DNA of 64,000 nt from positions 2,773,001 through 2,837,000 of the forward strand of contig JAMKCF010000012.1 in assembly GCA_023634235.1 (NCBI GenBank), given 5' to 3'. Below are positions 20,879 through 32,800 of this stretch, piece after piece; within the stretch, counting starts at the first letter, position 1; every line of letters starts with the position of its first letter. Made by a program: the position numbers and the translations under genes. Below the pieces are notes generated by a model. That model made no database searches, was not told the DNA's origin, and was given only the letters and a program-made list of their open reading frames with translations. The stretch is from Pisaster brevispinus. Its lineage: Eukaryota; Echinodermata; Asteroidea; Forcipulatida; Asteriidae.

Positions 20879-23800
20879 CTGTTGTATGAAAACAATAAGT
20901 TGACTTTTTAGTAAGGTTTGCGAAAACACCATGTACATCAACAACAACGAAACTCTTATTGAGTTGTGGTGGTTCTGAATAGAACCAGTGGTGTAACAAC
21001 TTGACGTTTTGATCAGTGTGCGCTAATCGTCTTCAGGAGAAAGTTGAACTCTTAAGAGTACTGTTAATTATGTACATACATAGTCTATATGAATATTTTT
21101 GTATACTATCCTTTCCTGTAATTGGCGGCTCGTCCGCTGTTGGTTTGGTCAATAAAATAAATAAAATTTTATAAACCACAAGGGTAACTGTCTGGGTGAA
21201 AATAACTTTGGGTTGAACAAAGAAAAATTGACAAGAGCGGGACTTGATCCTGCAACCTCCGGATTAACAAGCTGGCGCTCTACCGACTGACCTAATGTAA
21301 TCTAGCCCTAATGTTGGCAGTCTCCCTATTTTGTCAATATCTTTGTTTGGAGGTGCCAGTCAGAAGATGTACAACTTGTTACTGCTGTATAGCCAGGGGT
21401 TACACCCAAGTTTATGAAACAACCTGGGAATGCAAGTTTTTACTTCAAACATCAAGTAATACACCACAAAAAAAGATGATTAAATGGATTTATTCTTACA
21501 GAATGCTCTTCTTTGATGGCACCGGTGAGCCTCTGTACTCAGTGAAGGTCACTTTGAAAGGACTTCGACCGCCACTTTCTGATCCCTCCGAACCATCGAA
21601 AGAGCTTTCCACGGACAAGATGTTCTTGACAGACTCTTTGCTTCTCTTTCTGGTCAGATCAATCTTGGCGTAGATTGGCTCAGCGGCAGAAGAATCAGTG
21701 CCACTATTGGGAGGGGTTTTGGGGACTGCAGGAGATGTCAAACCCTCCGGGGAGATTGGAGTTGGTGGGAGGGACATGTCGCTGGTAGCGCTTATCGGAG
21801 AGAAGGTGTTAGGGGAGGACCAGGCAGGAGAGGTAGCATTCGAGTGGTCGCTTATGTCCTGGTGATAATTGTTTGTCCCAACCAGGCTGTACAGTCCACT
21901 TTTATTGGGCTTTATCCTGCCATCTCCAGCATCGCTGTTTGATGAGTCAACATCATCAAACTGAGGCAGCTCTACATCGTCGTCGCTGTCCTCAAGCCCG
22001 CAGATCTCATGGTCGTAGATTTTTGTTGGTTCTTTGGTCGACATGTTGTCATCCAGAGTGTTGTCTACGATGCTGGGCAGCATCCAATGAGCTCCTCCTT
22101 CATCTCCGCTGCCAATCTCCGACAAGTACACGTGCGGTATCACGTCTGGATCTGAAGTCTTTCTAGAGTCCTTCTCTGTGTGTTCATCTCCCGATCCAAA
22201 GCCAGACTCCCTTCCTGTCCTTTCACTAGGACCTCCCAAAGCACCACTTGATGAACCCTGTTGATGACCTTCTAAGGTGACTGGTGACTTCTCAACGGTG
22301 ACCTCCTTAACAGCAACGACAATCTCATCCTCCCAGTTTGAGCTTGCAACGTCGGTCCATAAGCCCCGTTTTGCTTTCCGTTCTTTTGGTGATGATGGTA
22401 CATTCAAGATCTTCTGGCTCTGATTGGAATCAGGCATATCCGACTTGGGCTGCGGACTGATGAATTCAGTCTTTGGGGGGTTATCGAAGAGAGACATGAC
22501 GATGTCGCTGTTGTCCAAGGAGTTGCTGTCAGCTGGATTACTCTCTCCATCCACTTCGTCTTCGCTTTCTTCTGAGACCTCCTTCAGGTTTTCCATTCGG
22601 AGTTCCTCAAGCTCTCGTTGTCGCCGTCTGTCCTGCTGGATATCCTCAGGGGTTTGCAGGAAAAACTTGCCCTCGAGGTCTGCAAAAGGAAACCCAAATT
22701 TCTTTTGAGTATTTACTTCAAATCAATTTACTCAAATTCATTATTTTGCCTTCCGATTCATATCAGCCACTGGTAAAAAAAATAAAATAATGTTTTTTCA
22801 ATTTTATTGTATATTAGAACAGCAACAGCCACAGATTCAGACATCTAGGCCCTTGGTCAAGGATCCGGCCATACAGCTGCCAAAGCAAAACAGAGCCTTA
22901 CACAACCAAACATGGCTGGAAACAAAAATAGTTTGGCACTGTGGTATGATTTTAGTATTCAGTACAATGGAAAGAAACCCACTGTTGGTGACGGCTTGAA
23001 AGCAACCAAGTTCCCAGTGGTTTACGATCTCGCAGCGCCATTTCCCCCAGAATGCCTTGCTTGATCATAACCCCTCAGAGTGTGACTTTAAAATATTCAA
23101 ATGTATTTAATATTTTAATTAGTCTTCGGCTTTAATCTTGACATTCAAATATCTGAATGTATTGCATACTTTAACTAGTCTTTGACTTTAATCTTGACTT
23201 TGAAATATCTGAACGTATTGAATATTTTAATTAGTCGTGTGGTTGATCCATTCTAAAGTGACGTATGCAGAGCACTTGATTGAAGGGCAACAAGTCATAG
23301 AGCAACCAGTCCTCTCTCATTCTTCTTTAATCTTGTAAAATGTCTAACTATATGCAGTTTACAGTGAACATGTGAAAAATATTTGAAGTGGATTGCATCA
23401 AACTATTTGCATTTGGATTTGCGCCTACAGAGCACCCCACTCGTACCCGAAAAGCCCTAAAAATGTTTTAACAAGCGTGCGCTCAGAGCAGTCACTTTTG
23501 GTTGGCCAATCAGCATTGCTTTTCAGTGTTTCCCTTCCATGGGATAGTGACGAGAGGTATCGATACAGCCCGCTGCCCGTGGTAGCGAGGCTGGCTTGAA
23601 AGTTAACATACTGTACCTGTCTTGGTTTCAAGAATGGTCTTCTTTGGTTTGCCGATTGAATTCCGTCTCATGGAATGCATCGGCTGGGAAGGATCTGATG
23701 AGAAAACCAAAAACCAAATGTCAGATCCCACAAATTATCAATCCGGTTCAAAGGTCAGGCACCAAAACCGCAAGCACCATATTGTAAGCCAAATGACACT

Positions 23801-26800
23801 TAAGCATGATAGCCTTAGTAGTAATGAGTGACTAGCACTCATAGTGAAAAACACACGCAATGAAAGCCCAAGCGCCAATTTCGTTACTAGCCAAATGCAA
23901 CAGTCCAAAATATTTTCTTGTGTGCTATTATCTTGTGTAGCAAGCAGGGCCAAAAGCAAAAGCACACCACACCAATATGATTTGGTTTTACCCCTACACC
24001 AGTGTAGGATAGGCACTGTATACTCAGTGCTTTCAAAGTCCTTCAAAGAAAAAGACTGAACCTGAGTCAGACACCAAAAGAACAAATCCAATACAGTCAA
24101 GCACACAAAAAAAAGTTTTTATGAGTTAATAATAATAATGCAGTGGTAACACTGAGCCTGGAGTTTCATCTTTGAGAGGGCAAGGCCATTTTCATTTCGC
24201 AAAGGGCACTTCCACTGGAAAATCTTAAGGTCTATGGGAAACTTTTGAAGGGGCACCAAGGCCAAGACCAGGGGCAACACAGGCCATATCCTCCGTGGCC
24301 TACTTGCAATTCCAGGTCTGTAACACCATATGAGTATATATATCTACTTTGCTGTGTAGAATGGTTCAGATAAGAACTTGTCTTGCTATTTATCTATTGC
24401 CGAGGAGTAGACTGGGATATCGGGAGACCACCTAGTTCAGATAAGAACTTGTCTTGCTATTTATCTATTGCCGTGGAGTAGACTGGGATATCGGGAGACC
24501 ACCTAGTTCAGATAAGAACTTGTCTTGCTATTTATCTATTGCCGTGGAGTAGATTGGGATATTGGGAGACCACCTAGTTCAGATAAGAACTTGTCCTTGC
24601 GTTTTTACTGCTACGGAATAGAAAGGAGTCTGGAGACTACCAAGTTTAGAGAAGAACTTGTCCTGCTGTTTATCTAATTCCTTGGAGTAGATAGGAATCA
24701 AAGAACTTCTTTCACTTAGTAGATCGAGGGACATCTCGTAATTATCTTCACTGATAGTGAGATACATTGGTCTCAAGGTTTTGACTAGCCTGCTCTAGTC
24801 ATCGTCAGTAACGTAGATGTACATGTAATCACAAAGTGTTACTGCAACCAAATATGAATCGGTACTTCACCGTGCAATGCCTCAAATCACTGGTAATGCT
24901 GTGGGTATAATGCTAATATTGCAATTGATTAAAATGACATGACATTTTTACTAGCAAAAATCTCCCAACCAAAACCAAAGCCACCAACCCCATAAAAGCT
25001 GAAACTCAAAAATTTTAATTTGATGAAAAAAGCAAGCATAAAGCAGAAATGTAAAATAACCTTTTATTCTGTATTGGCGATGCAGTTTCTTTCGTGGATC
25101 TAAAATTTGGATGCATTTAACATATTAAGATCATTCATTTCAATACTAATATCAAAACTAAGGAATGGAAGATTGTCAGTTTAAAGAAGATGTCATTCAT
25201 TAACAAGTTTTTTAGAGACAGCCTAGTATATGTGACCTCTCGCAACCCTACATTTACTGTCAATAGTGTTATAAGTCAAATTTTGTTGGGCTCATCGATT
25301 TTAGATTTCTTTGTAATCTTTCGGTAGGCCTATTCATCAAATAATTCCTTAAAAATTGAATCTAACCAGTTTGTGATAGAGATGAAATTTAAACCTTTTT
25401 GATGACATTGTTTGAAAAGAATTGTGGGAAAAAAAGAAGCAAAAAGCAGAGAATGAAGTCTATGAATCATCCTAACAATTTTCAAAATGAAGTCCACAGT
25501 TTGCAGCATCTTGACTATCCTGTATAGGATATGTAGGATAGTTGGCGCATGACCTCAGCAAATCAGCAGCGATGCATGATTCGCAAGAGGTCTATTGCAA
25601 CTCTGTCCGGGTTTTGTGCCGACAAGTCACATATCGTCACCATTTAAACAAAGAGCCACTTATGTCCAAACGCCTGATTGAGGTTTACATTTTACACTCT
25701 GCTTGGCTTAAAACTGCAAAATCTGCTAAAACTAAAGCCATGGTTTGCAGTTTAAGATCTCTCATATGGTTCTGTATAAGTTTAACCTCTCCATTAGCTA
25801 ACTAATTTGTTTGTATATATTGGCTAATTACCATAGTAATTAGTCAAAGATAGGTGTCTCTTTGTGAAACCTAAAAAGTGAGATATCCTACTTAAACACC
25901 CATCTGTTTAACGTGTTTTTACATAGGAAAGGGGCGCGTAAGTCACGTGATCACGCGCATACTGACATACGTGGCTCTTCAGGAAACCCGAAAAACGATT
26001 TGACCTACATTTTACGCGCTTCTGTTGCAATGTATTACAGTGCAATTTTGGGGCCTGTGGCTCTCCCTGAAAACGGAAAACGCAGTTATTGGGATAAAGG
26101 CCCCTTCCTGTAGTAATCAATAATTTACATTTTAAGATATGTGGCTCTTCAGGCAAAACTAAGAGATGTATTTTGCAGAGTTTGTCTGATTAAGGTGGAT
26201 CAACAACTACCATTTTTTATTTATTACGAAACAAGAAGGAATATAAACCTGTACCTTTTCGTCCAGATTGTAGATTCTCGTAGGCCTGGAGTTCTTTCCT
26301 GGACACCATGCTGTCAAAACGACCCAGGTCCGAGGGCGCTATAACCCCTCGGATCTCTCGCAGCAGTAGAATCTTCTCCGGTTTGTCCAAGATGGCCAGC
26401 ATGGGGGGGACAAGGTTCTCAATGCGCCCCTCCTGATGGTACTGGGAAGGTCAACAAGAAGGAGATAAAGAGGTATTTGTTGTCAGTGTTGTAAAAGAGC
26501 ATCTTTAACCAGTTGGCGCCGGATGTCGTGTTGACACACCAATTTTTCCCCAGAAGCATGCTGGGCGACATTTGTGTCACATTGGATGACAGTAACAAAG
26601 ATTGCCCATACTAACCACTACAGAGAGTGCACAGAGCATGCCCCCACTGTGCAACACTTCCTTTCACCCACACAAAAGAGGACAGTTGGCAGTCGGAAAT
26701 ACATGTAATGCTAAATTCCCACTTTTGAGCGGAGGTTATTGTGTAATCCCTGATTCCAGGATTCCAGGCCTTTGTCCTTTTGTTGCAAGAAGAGGATTAC

Positions 26801-29800
26801 GTGGCATTGAGAGGCTTCCACCAATGTCATAATTCAAGAAACCTGTATCTGAAAACCTAGACAAATGTACCAGCTGACTTGGGTTGTAACAACCGAAATT
26901 AAGGACAATAATTCGTCAGCGTTTTCACGAAGTAGCACGCACTGCTATACCAGCAAAAAAAATAACAATCAGAGAAAACGGCCTCTGAAGTTGAACATTT
27001 TTTAGAAACCCACTTTCCTTCAAAACTTCAAAGTATTTCCATTTAAATTTCTCAATGTAGATACTTGATGACTTGAACTTAAAAAATAATCTTATTTTGA
27101 CTCATTTGCATAATTAATTAAGAAACTAGACACGAGAGAAGTTCCTTGCTACTTCGTGAAACCAAAAAAGTGCGAAATATGTCTTTTTGCGTTTTCACGA
27201 AGTAGCACGCGCCTATACTACAACACAGCATTTTGTGTTACTTCATGAAACTAGGTCAGCGCGCGCGCGCTCACACAAGTTGCGTGCTACTTCGTGAAAA
27301 CAATTTTACCTCACTTTGACTTGAGTGCGTGCCGTGCATTACAATGGTAAACAGAAGTTGGGTGCTACTTCGTGAAAACAAAAAATGCCACAATTGTGCA
27401 AAAGTTGAAAACACTCATTAGCTTAATTAAAAAAGTAAAGCTGTCTGAGCTTTGAAACTTCATGGAATTGTAGGTCTTCATGCATTATAAACAGAAATGT
27501 AAAAAAATTAAAATGTAAAAAAAAAATCCTTAAGCACTTAGCGTGCTACTTCGTGAAAACGCTGACGAATTTTACAAGCTGAAAATTGATGCATCCCCCC
27601 CTTTTTCACTATTTTCTTCCGAATGAAAAAAAGTATTAGCTGTTGCAAACTGCTTTTTTACCAATCAAAAGGACCTATGGTATAAATGCAAAAAAATAGT
27701 TAGTGGCCTGACATTTTGACCCTAGCAGAGTCTTTCTGCTAAGGTCGAAATGTCAGGTCACTAACTGTTTTTTTGTATTTTCTTCCGACTGACACAACGG
27801 AATAAGCCAAAATTTTCACAGGTTTGTTATTTCATGTTAATGGTTAATAACAAAAGACATGAACTCTGTCTGCGACTACTTTGTCAGCTCTACCGATCCT
27901 GTATAATACCTTTGATAATATTATCCTTACCCATTTGACATGTCTCATGACAGCACTCTGCTCGTCATCGTTCAGCAGCTTCTTGGTCATCTCAACCAGT
28001 ACGTTCATCGCGCTGGCGTACGTTGCTTCAGAATACATGAGTTGGGTGCCTGCACCGTGCTGGAACGCGGCCGGTAGCTCTGTGCCCGGAGCGGTAGACC
28101 CTGGATCTGAAGGCCGCTGATGGTTGGGGATGTAAGGTGCTGGAATCGGCTTGGGCTGCTTTGGTGGGTGACGCCGTGCAATGCTGCCGGGATTTGAGCT
28201 TGCTATTTTTCGATAAAGAATTAGGACATTGTTATGAACATTACAGAAAAACAAACAAATGGGTGATGATGGATGGTTGACTAGAGAGAGAGAGAGAGAG
28301 AGAGATTTAAAATATACTCTGTCAGTTTCCCCTGCAGTTTATTACAATCACGAAAAGGATAACTGTAAATTGAATCTTCTTACCTAGTGACTGGTTGTCC
28401 TTGCGTGTAGCCCAGCCTGCCGTGGATGACTCTGATCGGCTGACTGTATCTGTAGTCTGGTCTACCGGCGGCTGCTTATTGATGCTTGCGTAGGCTGCCG
28501 TCGGCGGGTACCTCTTCTTTATGTGTTTAGGATCTGCGCACAATAAGATTTCCTTTAACCCTCTCATTACTTTGCATCCCCTTATTCCATTAATATTTGT
28601 AATACTAGATTTTTTTGAAACTACATTAACAGTGGCTTCTTACATAGCACTCAAAACCGTCACACAGAGAAGCCTATAGCACTCCAACATTATTACCCCT
28701 GGTCACTTGGCCAATTATTTCATTCCTCAAACCGCCTCAGCTCCCTTGGGAGTATACAGTCTGTGCTGCCACGCTTGTAGTGCACCAAGCTAAATCAATC
28801 ACAAGAACCATCTCTGCCCTCACAGGTAATAATAATAATAATAATGTAGGTATTTATAAAGCGCCTTTAACAAGGATCAAAGCGCTGTACAATAACAGGG
28901 CACTACAACATTCAGTATTTTCCTGCAAGGTATTTGGGGCAACGTTTCTGAAGTATGAGACCTACTCCTTTACATAGTACCGTGTAATGGTTTACAAGGT
29001 GCTGTGGCGCAATATGCAGCCAATCAAACCAGGAACACCGGGGCGGACCCCTTCTCTTTTCGATAAGTGCACTGGGATCTTTTACGTGCGTTACACAACA
29101 CACGGGGCCAACGGCTTTACGTCCCATCCGAAGGACGAAGCAATAATGGTAAAGTGTCTTGCTTAGGGACACAAGTGTCACGACCGGGACTCGAACCCAC
29201 ACTCTGCTGAGTCGGAAACACCAGAGCTTGAGTCCGGTGCTCTTATCCGCTCGGCCACGACACGCCATTAACTATTTACCAAGCAATTATAGTCGAGTGT
29301 CTTGCTCAAGGACACAACTATCCCGACTGGGATTCCAACCCACACCTTGATCGCTTAGCCACCAGAACGTGATTCTGATGCACAAAACCACTTGACCACG
29401 ACACGCAAAAAACTTCACAAACGACAATGCCAAATTTTGCCTGCTTTTTGTAAACAAGGTAATACGGTCTATAGTTAAATAATAATAATGATAATAATAA
29501 TAAGCTGGCATTTATAGAGTGCCTTTCCGGAGGTTACAAAGCACTAGGATGTGTCCAGCACAAACTAAAATCAAAGAGGAAACACAAAAAGAGGGAACAA
29601 AAATCACTGCTGACAAAACAAGTGGGTCTTCAGCAATTTCTTGAATGATTCTAGTTGAGTTGTCTTCTGATAAATTCATCTATAAGAAGCAAGCTTAAAA
29701 AGGTCTTGTGGCGTCTTACCGACTGTGGCTTTCTTGTCTCCTCGTTGCTTATCTGCCTTTTCTTTCTTATCTTTACTCTTCATCTTCATCCCGAAGAGGA

Positions 29801-32800
29801 CTTCCCTAAAGGTACGATTCCTCTGAACTCTTTGGCTCTCTTTCTTGCTGGTCTCCGTCTCAAATGAGGGCAGTGCTTTCTCTGCCAAAAAAACCCACAA
29901 AAAGTGTATATATAAAAATAATAATAGCAAAAATACAAATTGCATTTTTATAATAAACACTTCTTACAGTTTGCGTTTCTAAGAGCTTAAACCTGAAGTA
30001 ACAGTAACAATGAGATTTGAAGGAGTCAGTAGAGGTGGTATGACAGATATGAAGAGTGAGATTGAGCCAATTTGCAGCTAGAGCAAAAGCACGTTGGCCA
30101 TGGCGACATATGAGCGAGTGGAAGTACATGGACCATTAACTAAGTTGAAATTAAGAAATGTAAGACGACCAAAGTTGGAGGAAGACGTTGGAAATTTTAC
30201 GGAAATTAAACTCTTCCAAAGCTCGTTGGCCATCGCGAGTTAAGTTTGTGAACCATTTATAGCATTTATTACTGCCGTTTTGTATGCGTTTAAACCTCGG
30301 GTTAAAAAAGACGAGTCTTGAAGAGAGATTTGAATGAGTCAGTAGAGGTCGCTTGACATATATTAAGAGGGAGATTGTTCCATAGTGATGATGTTGCTAC
30401 AGCCAAAGCACTATGTGAACCAGCAGCAAGTTGAAATTAAGATTTGTGAGACGACCATAAATTGAAAGAAGATGTTGGAACCTTAGGTGCATGGCCTTTT
30501 AAGTGAGAAGAAACATCTTGCATTTGATACATTGAGTAATGATCAAAGGAGCGCAGTTAAGTTTGACCAGACAAGCCGATGAATTCTGATTTCTTTGAAG
30601 CGGGTAAACTTTGAGAAGTCGGCAGACCAACCATAAATTGAACCAAATTATATGCAAATAAATGAATAAATTATCAATGTCAAATCTCAACAAATCGAAT
30701 CATACTGACTGTTGGACCGCCCCTATCACGGTTTCACATTATTACAAATTTATTTAAGTATTATTGCTTGTGTAGTGTAAATAATAATTGGTGTTAAAGA
30801 ACAAGAGTAAGGTGTGGTCACATATGGTATAGACTGTGCAAGTCTCGCGCATATTCCAACACTTTGGTGCCAAGTGCATATCTTTTAAAGTTTAATGCAT
30901 AAAGGAAACAAACTCACGCACTCTAACGGGTCCCAATGTTTGAATACGCGCAAGATTTGCACAGTCTATTGTGTTATGAGTAGTGCTGGTTCTGAAACAG
31001 AAAGTGTTGACTGCCCTTGTTTTGTGTTCTTTTTATAGTGAGTTACATATCTTTGCAGGCACAAAATGGTCAGTCTTACCACCGGGGAATTTCATGCTAT
31101 GTGAACGGCCGATTCTCTTGTCAGTATTTGGTGAAGCGGGTTTCATAGGAGCCTGGGTACTAGACTGGGCTTGACTGGTTGTCTGCTCAGGAGGCTCAGT
31201 GGAGGTACCAGTCTCAGTGGATGGTAACGCAATGTGTTTCTGTGAACAATAAACAAAATATTTTTAAAATATCGATAATGTGAATCAAAGTTACTTGACT
31301 GTTTGTTTTGTATGGGTTTTGAGGCATTGCAAGGTGAGGTATCAATGTAGATTCAGTTTGCAGTAACACTATGTGTATAAATCTACTTAGCTGTGTGGAT
31401 TTATTCTTTGAGAACTTGTCTCACTATTTTTTCTATTGCCAGGGAGTAGATTTCGGAATTCGGAAGTCTACTTAGTTCTGAAAAGAACTGTCCTGCTTAT
31501 AGAGTACTACCTTGGCGTGTCGTGGCCGAGTGGATAAGATCACTGGACTCAAGCTCTGGTGTTTCTGATCAGCAGAGTGTGGGTTCGAGCCCCGGTCGTG
31601 ACACCTGTGTCCTTAAGCAAGACACTTAACCATGATTGCTTCGTCCTTCGGATGGGACGTAAAGCCGTTGGTCCCGTGTGTTGTGTAATGCACGAAAAAG
31701 AACCCAGTGCACTTATCGAAAAGAGAAGGGGTCCGCCCCGGTGTTCCTGGTTTGATCGGCTGCATATTGCGCCACAGCACCTTGTAAACCATTACAAGGT
31801 GCTATGTAAAGGAGTAGGTCTCATACTTCAAAACGTAGCCCCAAATACCTTGCAGGAAATACTGAATGTTAAGCACTTAGAGGCTGGCCTGCAGTAGGCG
31901 CTATACAAATACAATATATTATTATTACCTTGGAGGTAGGAAATTTGCCGAGACTACGCCTTTAGTTTAGTGGATCAAGGGGACTTCTCGTTGTTAACTT
32001 CACTGCCAAAAGGAGAGTTCATAATTGCTCTCAATGTTTTGACTAGCCTGCTCTAGTCAACGTCATTGGTTTTTATTGGAAAATGGGGAACAGCTCTCGC
32101 AAACTGCTTACCGACTGAAATAACCCGTGGTATAAATGGAGAAAATGGATTATAGCACAGCCTTTCTCAAAGGTTTGTTATTTAAATTGATGAAACCTTT
32201 GCAGCTCAGCTTGACAAATTTCCCATGTAAGATTTTAATTTTTTTTTCATGAAAAATCTCTCTTGCAGTTGATAGCTATTGTTGGATGGGTCTTAAAGTA
32301 AAACAAAATATCAGCTGACCTGAATGAGTGTTGCTGTCTCTGTAGCAACTGAAGACCTTGACGACTTCGGGATGGGCGTCGGTGACATTGTGATTGACTG
32401 ATTGGGCTGCCAATCACGGCTCTCGTTATGCGCATGGGTCTGCGTGTACTGCTCAGCGACCTCCAATGGGATAGCGTCGATGAATTCATTGTGAAGGAGG
32501 GGGTTGGTACCTGAGGTTGGGGAAGAGCTGTGCCGACCTAAAATCAAACGAGAAAAACAGATTGATACACATTTATATTCCTTTAAGTTAGGCTTCAAGC
32601 TTGAGCGCAATCCCTGACGCAAAAAATTAGTGCTTCACAGACAGTTCTGCCCGAGTTAAGCAAATTTCAATTCTGCTTACCTTCGCAAAGCTACAACCAA
32701 TCAAATCACAGTATTATATACCAAATAAAGGCACACTTTGAGTAATTGCGAGGTGGACAATGTATTTGCTTGGTCTCAGGGCCTCATCCAAAGGCGCTGG

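Larger units (their letters stand above)
22680..26254. other. Whirlin intron 12
   Basis: Contains a 56-bp triplicate (23083-23240), a 71-bp tandem array (24365-24720), one GGCCATGGCCTC-family copy (24158-24325), and a possible promoter-like patch near 23450-23640. No exon was found that would fit the phase between exons 12 and 13. Confidence 0.5.

Noticed and set aside
21873..22166. Plus-strand ORF of 97 codons
   Set aside because: It is antisense to whirlin exon 13, and its codon pattern follows from the minus-strand protein.
22424..22708. Plus-strand Ser-rich ORF
   Set aside because: Antisense shadow of whirlin exon 13 (acidic Glu/Asp codons read as Ser/Leu on the other strand).
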